DNA of 64,000 nt, taken from the NCBI GenBank assembly GCA_002298335.1, contig DBNK01000039.1:46417-110416 (forward strand). The letters are read 5' to 3'. Both the position numbers and the translations under genes were made by a program. Positions 1-8,996 of the stretch are shown here, piece after piece (the stretch's first letter is position 1; every line of letters begins with the position of its first letter). The notes under the pieces were generated by a model. It searched no databases. It worked only from the letters and a program-made list of their open reading frames with translations, and was not told where the DNA came from. This stretch comes from Thalassolituus sp. UBA674 (GTDB lineage Bacteria > Pseudomonadota > Gammaproteobacteria > Pseudomonadales > Oceanobacteraceae).

Positions 1-379
1 CCGAGATCGGCGGGCGTCCACCGAGAATCCCCTGTAATGCCTGCACAAAGTCCGGCTCAGGGTCACTTTTCAGCAGATAGCCGTCGGCCCCGGCACGGAG
101 GGCCGGGAACAGATGTCCGCTGTCATCAAAAATCGTGGTCACCACACACAGCGGCGGCTGCTTCAGCGCTTTCATCTCACGGATCAGCAGGGTGCCGTCG
201 CCATCGGGCAGGCCCAGGTCAATGAGTGCGAGGTCCGGCGTCAGGTCTGCCAGTTGTTGACGGGCATCGCGCAGATGAGCCGCGGTACGGATCTCCGCGT
301 GCGTAAATACCTGCCGGCACAGGGCGGACAGCCAGGCGGAAACTTCAGGGAGGTCTTCAATGATGAGCAGCTGATTCAC
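1..379 (-). CDS. NarL/FixJ-type response regulator, partial (3' end outside window)
   Basis: The minus strand is open from a GTG at 379 to the left edge. The encoded start (VNQLLIIEDLPEVSAWLSA) is a CheY-like receiver domain: acidic pocket IIED near residue 8, phosphoacceptor in LIDLGLPDGDG, and the Lys switch in GYLLKSD. A purine-rich AGGAAA lies just before the GTG, so I take GTG as the start. The C-terminal output domain, expected to be a LuxR-type helix-turn-helix, lies beyond the window. The gene is divergent from a HisKA_3-type sensor kinase starting at 511, so the two probably form a NarX/NarL-like pair. The stimulus is unknown. Confidence 0.85.
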   Translation of the reverse strand, partial: MNQLLIIEDLPEVSAWLSALCRQVFTHAEIRTAAHLRDARQQLADLTPDLALIDLGLPDGDGTLLIREMKALKQPPLCVVTTIFDDSGHLFPALRAGADGYLLKSDPEPDFVQALQGILGGRPPIS

Positions 380-510
380 GGGGTTTCCTGATGGTGATTG
401 TGCGATTGTCCCGAACGTCGCATTGCCAGAGTACCGAAACCTGCACAGAATAGGGAATCGTTTCACATGTGTTCAGCCGTTTTAACCCCGCGAACCGGGG
501 GGAGATGTTC

Positions 511-2598
511 ATGCAGTCATTCTCAGCCCGGGTTTCTGCCGCCATTCTGCTGGTGGTGTCGCTCACGCTCTGTGCCGTCTTTATTGCCCTGTCGCTGCCC
601 CTGCCGGAACCCTCTCTGCGTTTGCACAACGACCGTATTCAGCTTCATACGGATGATGGCTGGCAGGAAGTCACCGTTTTTCACACTTCCGCTGCTGCTG
701 TGCTGCCGTCACCACAACTGATGATTGATGAGCCGGATGTACTGCCGACGCACACTGAGGTGAATGCCCTGATGGCCAGTATTGGCCAGCTGACTCAGGG
801 GTTGCAGGCCGGTGAGCTGCAGGCCGGGACGAAGGTTGGGATGCAGCCGTTGACACTGACCCCACGCCGGTTTGCTGATCTGCCTGCGGGTTACTGGATG
901 CAGCAGATCAGTGCCAGCCTGGGGCTGGTGATCTGTCTGCTGGTGTGGCTGCCCGGCAGGATTGCCCTGGGGCGGGCAGGATTTATCCTGACCGGTTTCG
1001 GTTACTTCCTGCTCACCAGTGCGGCGGCCGTTTACAGCACCCGGGAGCTGTTTATCGGAGAGTCTCTGTTCCGGGTTCTGCACAGTGGCAACCTGCTCGG
1101 GGTTGAGTTGTTCATGGCCGGTATGATGGTCTTTCTGTGGAATTATCCGCGCATACTGATACCACGCTGGCTCAGTCTGCTGCTGATGCTGAGCCCGATT
1201 CCCTTCATGGCGTTTGCGTTGCTGCAGTGGGTCGATGAGCTGGCCTGGACGGTCTACATGCCTTTCACCCTGATGCTGGCCATCGCCATGGCCGGGCTGA
1301 TCACTCAATGGGTCAGAAGCCGGCAGGACCTGCAACAGCGCGCCGCCTTGCGGTGGATCTTACTGTTTATGGCCTCCATCACCCTGTCGGGTGTGCTCAA
1401 ACTCTACACCGAAGTACCGCAGGCGCTGATGCATTCAGCGTTTGTGGTGATGTACGCCGGTATGATGGTGGCGGTGATGTACCACCGTCTGTTTGATATA
1501 GACCGCTGGTCGCGCAAACTCTGGAGCTGGTTTCTGGGTGGGCTGGCTGTTGTGCTGGTCGACTTCAGCGTTGCTGGTCTCATTGGCCTGTCGCATCAGT
1601 ACTCACTGGCTATTGCTGTGGCTCTGGTTGGCTGGCTGTGGTTTCCGCTGCGGCAGCGGTTATGGCAACGGCTGTTCGCCCATAATGATACGGGGCTGCA
1701 GGACTGGCTGGCGCGCTCGCTGCCGGAACTGCTGACAGAGGATGCCGGCTCGACTACTGACTCACGTCTTCTCGGCGCATTGCGGGCTGTGTTCCGTCCA
1801 TTGGAGATCCGTGTTGTCCCCCAGTCGCTGCAGGAGCACCGCATCGCCCGCGGTGGTGATCTGATGCAGCTGGCTCTGGGAGAACGTTCCAGCATCGAGA
1901 TCGTTCATCCTGCAGAGGGGCGGCGGCTGTTCCGCGACAATGACCTGCAGGTGGCCGGACTGGTACTGTCGCTGGATGAACTGGTCTACCGCAGCCGTGC
2001 GGCCCATGCCGAAGGACGGCTGGCCGGTACGCTGGAAGAGCGCAGCCGTATCCGTCAGGATCTGCACGATGACCTGGGTGCTAAACTGCTGCGTCTGCTG
2101 CACCGCAGCGGCGCCGAGAATCAGCCTCTGGTGCGCGAAGCCATCCGCGACCTGCGTCAGCTGCTCAATACCTCTCTGGCGGCGACTCAGGATCTGCACA
2201 CTGTGGTTCGTGGCTGGCAGGATGAAGCCGCAGAACGCTGCCGGGATCATGATGTGGTGCTGGACTGGAGCGAAGACATCGGGGGTGGAACCCTGAGTGA
2301 GACCCGCAGCCGCCATCTGGAAATGGCGCTCAGAGAGAGCCTCAGCAACGCGCTGCGCCATCTGCAAACCCCTGAAATCCGGGTTCAGTGTATACAGCAG
2401 GGCGGCAGCCTGAGCCTGCAGATTGAAAACGATGCTCAGACGGAGGCAGAGCCGGTTGTTGCTGAGGGCAATGGCCTGGGGCTGGATCATATCCGCCAGC
2501 GTCTGGCACTGGCAGGGGGAACGGCCGACATCACCGACCGCGTTGCCGGAGAACAGCGGCAGTGGTGTGTTCTGCTGCAGCTGCCACTTGTTAACTGA
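511..2598 (+). CDS. Membrane sensor histidine kinase, HisKA_3 family
   Basis: Protein of 695 residues. An N-terminal membrane anchor is followed by a roughly 100-residue extracytoplasmic segment, then about six or seven hydrophobic helices between residues 130 and 360. The cytoplasmic transmitter has the HisKA_3 H-box around residue 519 (RIRQDLHDDLGAKLL), an N-box (ESLSNALRH) and a G-box (GNGLGLDHIRQRL). This is the NarX/UhpB/DesK type that phosphorylates LuxR-type regulators, matching the divergent response regulator at 1-379. The start at 511 is preferred over 469 because GGAG lies 6 nt upstream. The ligand cannot be inferred. Confidence 0.85.
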   Translation: MQSFSARVSAAILLVVSLTLCAVFIALSLPLPEPSLRLHNDRIQLHTDDGWQEVTVFHTSAAAVLPSPQLMIDEPDVLPTHTEVNALMASIGQLTQGLQAGELQAGTKVGMQPLTLTPRRFADLPAGYWMQQISASLGLVICLLVWLPGRIALGRAGFILTGFGYFLLTSAAAVYSTRELFIGESLFRVLHSGNLLGVELFMAGMMVFLWNYPRILIPRWLSLLLMLSPIPFMAFALLQWVDELAWTVYMPFTLMLAIAMAGLITQWVRSRQDLQQRAALRWILLFMASITLSGVLKLYTEVPQALMHSAFVVMYAGMMVAVMYHRLFDIDRWSRKLWSWFLGGLAVVLVDFSVAGLIGLSHQYSLAIAVALVGWLWFPLRQRLWQRLFAHNDTGLQDWLARSLPELLTEDAGSTTDSRLLGALRAVFRPLEIRVVPQSLQEHRIARGGDLMQLALGERSSIEIVHPAEGRRLFRDNDLQVAGLVLSLDELVYRSRAAHAEGRLAGTLEERSRIRQDLHDDLGAKLLRLLHRSGAENQPLVREAIRDLRQLLNTSLAATQDLHTVVRGWQDEAAERCRDHDVVLDWSEDIGGGTLSETRSRHLEMALRESLSNALRHLQTPEIRVQCIQQGGSLSLQIENDAQTEAEPVVAEGNGLGLDHIRQRLALAGGTADITDRVAGEQRQWCVLLQLPLVN

Positions 2599-2622
2599 GG
2601 GGACAAGGTCAGAGTAACAGGC

Positions 2623-4164
2623 CTAACCCATCTGCGGTGCGGTTAAACCGGCGCGGCGGCTCAGCCGTCGTGACAGGCTGTCGACACCGATGTTGAGCAA
2701 CGCCGCCATCAGGATCAGGAAGAAGGCTTTATCAAAACGGATTTCTTCAAAGGCAGAGTCGACATAAAAACCCAGTGTGGCGATGCCCAGCACCCCCATC
2801 ATGGCGCTTTCGCGCAGCATGACTTCCCAGCGGTAAAACAGCAGCGCCAGAAAGGCCGGAAAGCGCGCCGGAATGTCAGCGTACAGCACCCGCATCAGAC
2901 CGGTGGGCTGGTCCGGCGTGGTCACGCGTTTGTCCTGTTCGCTCAGGTTAGCCAGCAGGAAGGCAATCAGGCCGCCGTTGTGCAGCGCCAGCGCCAGAAT
3001 CGCCGGTAGCGCCGAGGGGCCGAACAGCAGCATAAACACATACGCCAGCATCAGCTCGGGCACAGAGCGCAGTAGCAGCAGATGAAAACGACCGGCAGCA
3101 GACCAGCGCCCGCTCAGGGTTTTACTCGCCAGCGGGTAATACAGCAGGGTCAGGACACCGGTCAGCACCAGCGCGACCTGAGTGATGGCGAGCGTCTGCC
3201 ACAGTGCTGGCCAGACATCTGTACTGAACACATCGGCGTACCAGCTCAGCGCCTTGTTCAGGTCACCATTGAGCAGTGCACGTGGCCAGATGTCTTCGCT
3301 GATAAAGCGCCACAGCATATTACCGCTGACTGCCGGTGAGGCAGGCAGGGCCCATACCGATACCCCGAGCCAGAACGCCAATGTCAGCCAACGCGGTATG
3401 CGCCCTCGCACAAGCCAGAAGCGCCCGGGCACAAGCCAGAAACGAACCGTTCCGATCATGATCAGGAACACCCAGAGCACCGCAGCGGCTTCGGAGTAAT
3501 CACCCTGCCGGAAGGCGGTATCGAGATGGAAGCCCAGTGTCGGCAGACCGATAAAGCCGAGAATGGCACTGGAACGCAGCGCACATTCAAACCGGTAACG
3601 GGTGTAGGAAATCAATGCAGGCCAGGCCTGTGCAATGCGGCCATAGGCATACAGACTCAGGCGCGGCGCCCGGCCCAGGCTGTCTGTGACCTGTGGCGAC
3701 TGCTGACTGAGGATATCGGCAAACACCCGGGTGAAAATACCGGTGAAGGGAATCAGGATGGCCAGCAGGCCTGTCGTAGCGCTCAGTCCCCACACCTGCA
3801 TCAGCAGCAGGCCCCAGAATATTTCATGCACTGAGCGGATGGCAGCTGCCAGTACCCGGATCACCCGCCAGTGAAAATACACCGCCAGCCCCAGCCCCAG
3901 CACTGCGGAAATGGCAACCGCGAGCAGGGCAAAAGCCACCGTCTGCAGGGCAGCCAGTGCCAGTTCCGGAATGTCCGGCCAGTACGGCGTGACCAGACCC
4001 AGGCCGATGCGCCCCAGTTCCTGCCAGGGGTCGGGGCGGTAGAGGTGGATATCGGCAATCCACAGCGCTGCCAGTGCCAGCAGCACAAAGGCGCCGCTTA
4101 AGCGCGCTAAACGCCGGCCGGTAGCCTCAGCGGCCGTAGGGGGAATGGCTGGATTTAATGACAT
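2623..4164 (-). CDS. ABC transporter permease, fused double PhnE-like, putative selenium oxyanion importer
   Basis: Protein of 513 residues with two tandem permease halves of about 250 residues. Each has an EAA-like cytoplasmic loop and several hydrophobic helices, so one polypeptide can supply both membrane subunits. Its ATG overlaps the stop of the ATPase gene (TGATG), which indicates translational coupling. It closes a five-gene operon with selD, mnmH, a PhnD-like binding protein and the ATPase. PhnE-type permeases import phosphonate or phosphite. The neighbours make selenate or selenite the likelier substrate here, but this is inference from context. Confidence 0.8.
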   Translation of the reverse strand: MSLNPAIPPTAAEATGRRLARLSGAFVLLALAALWIADIHLYRPDPWQELGRIGLGLVTPYWPDIPELALAALQTVAFALLAVAISAVLGLGLAVYFHWRVIRVLAAAIRSVHEIFWGLLLMQVWGLSATTGLLAILIPFTGIFTRVFADILSQQSPQVTDSLGRAPRLSLYAYGRIAQAWPALISYTRYRFECALRSSAILGFIGLPTLGFHLDTAFRQGDYSEAAAVLWVFLIMIGTVRFWLVPGRFWLVRGRIPRWLTLAFWLGVSVWALPASPAVSGNMLWRFISEDIWPRALLNGDLNKALSWYADVFSTDVWPALWQTLAITQVALVLTGVLTLLYYPLASKTLSGRWSAAGRFHLLLLRSVPELMLAYVFMLLFGPSALPAILALALHNGGLIAFLLANLSEQDKRVTTPDQPTGLMRVLYADIPARFPAFLALLFYRWEVMLRESAMMGVLGIATLGFYVDSAFEEIRFDKAFFLILMAALLNIGVDSLSRRLSRRAGLTAPQMG

Positions 4165-4817
4165 CAGGCAGGCTGATACACGGACGTCAGGTCCGCCAAT
4201 GCCAGCCGGTCTGTGGGCCAGTCACCAGCGATGCGGCCGTCTTTCAGGGCGATGACGCGGCTGAAATGTTTGAGCGCCAGTTGCGGATGGTGAATGGCCA
4301 CCACCGCGGTGCTGTGCTGCGCCAGTACATAGCCGAGCAGTTCATCAGCCTGTTCCGGGTCCAGCGACGATACCGGCTCGTCACCGAAGAACACCGGCTG
4401 CTGGCGGTACAGAGCCCGGCCCAGCGCCACGCGCTGACGCTGACCGCCAGAAAGACGGTCGACCGAGGCCCAGAGGCGCTCGCCGATGCCAAGCCGGTCT
4501 GCCAGCCGGGCGACTTCGCTGCGGTTGGCAGGCCAGGGGCGGATGAGGTTGAGCAGGTTGTAGAGATTACCGTGGCGCGCCAGTCCGCCCATGTAGATGT
4601 TCTGGTACACCGACAGTATGTTCACCAGCCCGTGTTCCTGCGGGCACAGGGCAATCAGACCCGGATGCTGCGCCTGCAGCAGAGTCATAAGGGAAGATTT
4701 GCCCGCTCCGGAGGGGCCGATAAGGGCGACTTTTTCACCCTCATCTATGGTCAGCGATATCTGCTCAAGGGCCGTGCGCCTGCCATAGGTCAGCGAGGCT
4801 CCGGAGAGAACAAACAC
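4164..4817 (-). CDS. ABC transporter ATP-binding protein (PhnC-like), putative selenium oxyanion importer
   Basis: Protein of 217 residues with Walker A GPSGAGKSS near residue 34, signature LSGGQRQRVALGRAL near 122, and Walker B with FGDEPVSSLD. The H-loop is in AIHHPQL. It is short but complete for a PhnC-type ATPase. It starts with GTG two bases after the binding-protein stop, with GGAAGAG as the likely ribosome-binding site. It overlaps the downstream permease by one base. It powers the importer encoded by its two neighbours; the substrate is inferred from the adjacent selenium genes. Confidence 0.85.
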   Translation of the reverse strand: MFVLSGASLTYGRRTALEQISLTIDEGEKVALIGPSGAGKSSLMTLLQAQHPGLIALCPQEHGLVNILSVYQNIYMGGLARHGNLYNLLNLIRPWPANRSEVARLADRLGIGERLWASVDRLSGGQRQRVALGRALYRQQPVFFGDEPVSSLDPEQADELLGYVLAQHSTAVVAIHHPQLALKHFSRVIALKDGRIAGDWPTDRLALADLTSVYQPA

Positions 4818-4819
4818 CC

Positions 4820-5698
4820 TTACTCTTCCAGCAGGCCGATGGCTTCGCCGGTGTCCTGAATCGGCTGGTAGTCGGCGTTGCTGGCCGGAACGAAGCTTTC
4901 CCGCGGGAAGCTGGCCAGCAGGTCTTTGTCGGTCATGTTCAGCAGGGCAGCGGTTACTTTCTCAGTGAAACCGGCACCGTAACGGGCATCCACATCACCG
5001 CGGATGGTCCACTGGTAATCCGGGTAAGTCGGGGTGCTCCACAGCACTTTCACCTTGGCCGGATCGGTTTTGCCTTCGGCCACTTCATTGTCGTAGACGC
5101 TGTAGTTCACCGCACCCACTTCAAACGCACCGGACTGCACCTGCGCGATGGTACGGCTGTGATCGCCCGAGAAACCGACACGCTCGAACACCTCGTCCGG
5201 GGCACCCAGATATTCGCGGATGTAAAACTCCGGCATCAGGCGGCCTGAGGTAGAACCTTTGGAGCCGAAGGTGAAGGTGCGGCCCTTAATTCCCTGCGGA
5301 AACTCATCACTGGCTTCCAGGTCGGTGCTGGTGTTGGCAATGATGTAAGTTTTGAAAAACTGGTCTTCATAACCCTGGGCAATGGCCTGCGAACCCGGTA
5401 CCAGATGACGGGCCTGCACACCGGAGAGACCACCGAACCATGCCAGCTGTACCTGATCGTTGCGGAAGGCGCTGATCGCCGCCGGGTACGACTTCACCGG
5501 AATGTATTTCACGGTCACACCCAGCTGTTCGCTCAGGTAGTCAGCCACTTTACCGAAGCGTTCGTTCAGACGGCTTTCGTCTTCATCCGGAATGGCGGTG
5601 AAAGTAAAGGTGTCTGCCCGAGCCGGTTCTGCAAAGGCAGTAAGGGCCGTCAACGTCAGCAGGGTCAGGGCAAAAATGCGTTTGATCAGGGGTTTCAT
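4820..5698 (-). CDS. PhnD-like periplasmic binding protein, putative selenate/selenite ABC importer
   Basis: Protein of 292 residues with a signal peptide of about 28 residues ending in a FAEPARA-type site. The mature protein has the PhnD/PtxB-family pattern: an early FTAIPDEDE strand, YLSEQLGVTVKY, the AWFGGLSGVQA ligand loop, and FGSKGSTSGRL. Homologues beside mnmH and selD are annotated as putative selenate-binding proteins, and this operon has exactly that layout. It begins 8 nt after mnmH and delivers the anion to the fused permease. Binding specificity has not been shown by anything in the sequence; phosphite or phosphonate remain alternatives. Confidence 0.8.
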   Translation of the reverse strand: MKPLIKRIFALTLLTLTALTAFAEPARADTFTFTAIPDEDESRLNERFGKVADYLSEQLGVTVKYIPVKSYPAAISAFRNDQVQLAWFGGLSGVQARHLVPGSQAIAQGYEDQFFKTYIIANTSTDLEASDEFPQGIKGRTFTFGSKGSTSGRLMPEFYIREYLGAPDEVFERVGFSGDHSRTIAQVQSGAFEVGAVNYSVYDNEVAEGKTDPAKVKVLWSTPTYPDYQWTIRGDVDARYGAGFTEKVTAALLNMTDKDLLASFPRESFVPASNADYQPIQDTGEAIGLLEE

Positions 5699-5706
5699 AA
5701 TCAGTC

Positions 5707-6840
5707 TCAGGGTAAATGTGAATCGGTAAATTGCTGTGACAGGTACTCGTGGACCTCAGCCGCGGGACCACGCATGACCACGCGTTGCTCTTTTTTGCGC
5801 AGCTGCCAGCGGTACATGGGGTCGTAGTACTCCACCAGCATGCCGTGAATCCAGTCGCGGTGCAGATCCGGATTACCGGCAGCATGGGCGTCGATGGCCT
5901 TTTCCAGCTGGGCCGTCATATTTTTATAGCGCAGGCCGCCCAGGCGCTGTTCAACCTTGCTCAGGCTGGTGCGCAGATCATCGGCAAAAGCCGTGAAGGC
6001 GGCCTCTTCATTGCCATCCAGTGCGGCCTGCCACTCGCTGAGTTTGTTGAGGATGTAATTCTCAAAGCTGTGCTCAACGCGTGATTCCATATCCGCTTCA
6101 ATAATCACCAGTGGCGCATCGTTCATTTTCTGGCGCAGCAGTTCCGGCAATGCGCAGCGGCCGATCAGCATGCTCTCGTCTTCAAGAATCACCGGGCGCT
6201 GCGGCTGAAACGCTTCATGCCGCAGGAAAGCGACGGACAGCGCATTTTCAAAACCGATCTGCGGCGGCTGGCCATCCGGCTTTTTGCCGAAGGTGCTGCC
6301 TCTGTGATTGGCCAGACCTTCGAGGTCCACGGCACCGTCGAGCTGTTGCAACAGGGCCGTTTTGGCACAGCCGGTCTCGCCGCCAAGGATCATCAGCGGA
6401 TGGGTATTCAGGCGCCGTTCCAGCGTATCAATCAGAAAGCGGCGCATGGCTTTATAGCCGCCTGTGATACGTGGATATTCACAACCGGCCTCTTTCAGCC
6501 ATTGCTGCACGATCTGGCTGCGCAGGCCACCGCGCCAGCAGTAGAGGTAACCGTCAGGATTCGTCCGGGCAAAGTCCAGCCACTGTGCCACGCGGGCGTC
6601 TTTGATGTCGCCTTTCACCAGCTGGTGGCCGAGTTTAATGGCGGCGTCCTGACCGTGTTTTTTGTAGCAGGTGCCGACTTTGGCACGCTCCTGATCCGTC
6701 ATCAGCGGCAGACTGACCGTATGCGGAAACGCGCCCTTACTGAATTCCAGCGGTGCGCGCGTATCCATCATCGGCGTATCGCGCAGGAACAGCTCGCGGA
6801 AGTCGCTGGCGTCGGGGCGGAGGCTCATGCTGTCGCTCAC
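5707..6840 (-). CDS. mnmH: tRNA 2-selenouridine synthase
   Basis: MnmH (SelU) replaces the sulfur of mnm5s2U34 in tRNA with selenium from selenophosphate, by way of a geranylated intermediate. The protein has 377 residues, close to the family norm. The N-terminal rhodanese domain carries Cys101 in YCWRGGLRS, the catalytic loop. A P-loop (GGETGCAKT) follows near residue 155. The GTG start overlaps the selD stop by 4 nt (GTGA), and GAGG precedes it with good spacing. The ATG at 6828 is an alternative start. SelD, encoded directly upstream, supplies its selenium donor. Confidence 0.95.
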   Translation of the reverse strand: MSDSMSLRPDASDFRELFLRDTPMMDTRAPLEFSKGAFPHTVSLPLMTDQERAKVGTCYKKHGQDAAIKLGHQLVKGDIKDARVAQWLDFARTNPDGYLYCWRGGLRSQIVQQWLKEAGCEYPRITGGYKAMRRFLIDTLERRLNTHPLMILGGETGCAKTALLQQLDGAVDLEGLANHRGSTFGKKPDGQPPQIGFENALSVAFLRHEAFQPQRPVILEDESMLIGRCALPELLRQKMNDAPLVIIEADMESRVEHSFENYILNKLSEWQAALDGNEEAAFTAFADDLRTSLSKVEQRLGGLRYKNMTAQLEKAIDAHAAGNPDLHRDWIHGMLVEYYDPMYRWQLRKKEQRVVMRGPAAEVHEYLSQQFTDSHLP

Positions 6841-7898
6841 GCGCGCACCTCAATGCGCACCGTCTGGCCTCTGGCGGCGGTCAGCTCGCCAATGCAGCTG
6901 TGTTCAAGGCCAGCATCGCGCAGCAGGGCTTCCACCTCTGCGGCGGATTCCGGCAGGACAGCAATCAGCAGACCGCCGCTGGTCTGTGGATCACAGACGA
7001 TGGCGCGTTGCTCATCTGTCAGAGGGCTGATCTTAGTGCCGTAACTGTCGAAGTTGCGCAGGGTGCCGCCCGGCAGAGAGCCCTGGGCGATATAGCCTTT
7101 CACCGGGGCCATCACCGGCAGAGCGGCGTAATCAATCACTGCATCCACGCCACTGCCCTCACAGATTTCCAGCAGGTGACCACCCAGACCAAAGCCGGTG
7201 ACATCGGTCAGGGCTTCTACGTCTGCCAGGGCAGAGATCTGTTCTCCGATCTTATTGAGGATGCACATGGTGTCACGGGCGAGGAATTCGTGTTCAGGTT
7301 TAAGAATCTTCTTCTTCTGTGCCGTGGTGAGTACGCCGACACCCAGCGGTTTGCTCAGATACAGCTTGCAGCCTGTACTGGCACGGTTGTTCTGCTTCAG
7401 ACGGTCTTTGCTGGTAATGCCTGTGACGGCTAAGCCGAAAATCGGCTCCGGCGAGTCAATACTGTGCCCCCCGGCCAGTGGAATACCCGCATCGGCACAG
7501 GCCTGACGGCCGCCATCGACCACCTGCTGCGCGACCTCAGCTGCGAGTCTGTCGACCGGCCAGCCAAGAATGGCGATGGCCATCAGTGGCTTTCCACCCA
7601 TGGCGTAGATATCACTGATGGCGTTGGTGGCGGCAATGCGCCCGAAGTCGAACGGATCATCGGCGATGGGCATAAAGAAATCGGTGGTACTGAGGATGAC
7701 CTGACCATTACCGATGTCGTACGCCGCGGCGTCGTCTTTGCTGCTGTTACCGACCAGCAGATCAGGGCTGTCCGGCAGACTCAGCTGCGACGCCAGAATG
7801 GTGTCGAGCACCTTGGGCGAAATTTTGCAGCCGCAACCAGCACCGTGGCTGTATTCGGTCAGGCGGATGGTGTTCGGGTCCGGAGCTGTCACGGGCAT
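6837..7898 (-). CDS. selD: Selenide, water dikinase
   Basis: SelD makes selenophosphate from selenide and ATP. The protein has the diagnostic N-terminal loop SHGAGCGCKISPKVL, with Cys in the position that is selenocysteine in some homologues, so no UGA recoding is needed. DDAAAYDIGN, the GGHSID loop and DVTGFGLGGHLLE follow as in the family. I chose the ATG at 7898 because the next residues align with the usual SelD start; in-frame starts at 7928 and 7946 are possible. It leads the selenium operon. No selA, selB or tRNA-Sec gene is in the window, so the visible use of selenophosphate is tRNA modification. Confidence 0.93.
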   Translation of the reverse strand: MPVTAPDPNTIRLTEYSHGAGCGCKISPKVLDTILASQLSLPDSPDLLVGNSSKDDAAAYDIGNGQVILSTTDFFMPIADDPFDFGRIAATNAISDIYAMGGKPLMAIAILGWPVDRLAAEVAQQVVDGGRQACADAGIPLAGGHSIDSPEPIFGLAVTGITSKDRLKQNNRASTGCKLYLSKPLGVGVLTTAQKKKILKPEHEFLARDTMCILNKIGEQISALADVEALTDVTGFGLGGHLLEICEGSGVDAVIDYAALPVMAPVKGYIAQGSLPGGTLRNFDSYGTKISPLTDEQRAIVCDPQTSGGLLIAVLPESAAEVEALLRDAGLEHSCIGELTAARGQTVRIEVRA

Positions 7899-7962
7899 CG
7901 GTCTCAGCAGGAAAAAACGGGTGTGCATGATACCCGACAGAGCCACCTGCGCTCAAAGGTGA

Positions 7963-8289
7963 TCAGGGAAAGCAGTAACTGCGTTCCACTCTTGCTACCT
8001 GGAGGGCGAATGTGGCGTACCAGCGTTCCTTACCGAGTTTCTGTGCCAGTTGATGCTCCGCGTGGGTCTGCCACTGGCGGATGGAGGCTTCATCCTGCCA
8101 GTAAGAAACCGTGATACCGACCTGCTCCCGTGCCGACTCAACACCGAGAAAGCCCGGTTGCTGCGCCGCCAGTGCCATCATGCGTTCCGCCACTGGCTCA
8201 TAGCCTGCGGTATCGTCGCTCAGCAAAGAGGTGAAAATAACCGCGTAATAAGGCGGTTCAGGCAGGGTCGTCAGGCGGTGTTCTGTCAT
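7963..8289 (-). CDS. Antibiotic biosynthesis monooxygenase (ABM)-fold protein
   Basis: Protein of 108 residues that looks like a single dimeric alpha-beta-barrel domain. A central strand (YYAVIFTSLL) is followed by a helix (YEPVAERMMALAAQQPGFLGVESAR), then VSYWQDEASIRQWQTHAEHQLAQ and WYATFALQVARVERSY. This helix/WxD/W–H pattern is typical of ABM enzymes that act on quinones or haem and of structural relatives without known activity. It starts one base after the stop of the PaiB-like gene, so the two are probably co-transcribed. The substrate is not known. Confidence 0.75.
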   Translation of the reverse strand: MTEHRLTTLPEPPYYAVIFTSLLSDDTAGYEPVAERMMALAAQQPGFLGVESAREQVGITVSYWQDEASIRQWQTHAEHQLAQKLGKERWYATFALQVARVERSYCFP

Positions 8290-8290
8290 G

Positions 8291-8920
8291 TCATCCGTTC
8301 TCTGCGGGCAGGTGTTGGCGCATCAGCGCGGCCAGTATGTTGTCTGTGGGTTTTCCGGAGCTTTCCAGCCGCGTCATCAGACTCTGCTGATTGGCGTGAC
8401 TCTGGTTCTGGCTGATTTTCCATTTGCCCTGCAGGGATTCAATGCGGAACTCCAGACCGGTGATATGGGCCGCCAGCGTGCGGGTGAAGTCCTGCGGAGC
8501 ATCGCCGACCTGCCACGGGTGAGTTTCAGCAGACTCTTCCGTCCGCGTGCTGTGTTCCAGCAGGCCGAGCAGGCGCGTGACGTCATCAAAGGTAGTCAGG
8601 CTGGCCTGCACCTGCACGACAGCGTAGTTCCAGGTGGGTACTACCCGGCCATCCACGGCCTTACTGGCATAACCATTGGGTGAAATGTAAGCCTGCGGCC
8701 CCTGAAAAATCAGCAGGCAGCGGCTGCCTCCGGGCATCTGTGCCAGAGGATTCCGCCGCGCGCAGTGGCCCTGCAGTGTGCCGTCCAGATAGTGCAGGGG
8801 CAGATGTTCGGCCTGCGGGCCGTCTGCCGTGCTGTATACCACGCTGGCCAGAGGATAATCACGCATCAGGCCCAGCAGGGTGGCTTCGTCCTGAACGGCA
8901 AAGTGAGGCGGACAATACAT
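8291..8920 (-). CDS. PaiB-family FMN-binding regulator/oxidoreductase
   Basis: Protein of 209 residues. It begins MYCPPHFAVQDEA and has HLPLHY, HCARRNPLAQ, FQGPQAYISPNGYASK and VPTWNYAVV, the hallmarks of the PaiB family (split-barrel FMN-binding). Late motifs FRIESLQGKWKISQNQ and RLESSG also fit. PaiB-type proteins were first described as negative regulators of sporulation and protease genes in Bacillus; many are probably flavin enzymes. The ATG at 8920 has GGAG five bases upstream and gives the family length, so the longer frame from 9028 is rejected. It is divergent from the SDR gene at 8997. Confidence 0.85.
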   Translation of the reverse strand: MYCPPHFAVQDEATLLGLMRDYPLASVVYSTADGPQAEHLPLHYLDGTLQGHCARRNPLAQMPGGSRCLLIFQGPQAYISPNGYASKAVDGRVVPTWNYAVVQVQASLTTFDDVTRLLGLLEHSTRTEESAETHPWQVGDAPQDFTRTLAAHITGLEFRIESLQGKWKISQNQSHANQQSLMTRLESSGKPTDNILAALMRQHLPAENG

Positions 8921-8996
8921 GGCGACTCCGTGGCGGGGATTTGTAACCCTCCGGACATTCAGGCAGAGTGCGGAAACACCGACGGAGGTATATGTC

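Noticed and set aside
709..1335. Minus-strand frame of 208 codons inside the histidine kinase gene
   Set aside because: Gln/His-rich shadow of a high-GC gene; the plus-strand kinase has clear domain motifs.
6837..7898. Possible selenocysteine-containing SelD
   Set aside because: The catalytic position is a Cys codon in GAGCGCK; there is no in-frame TGA.
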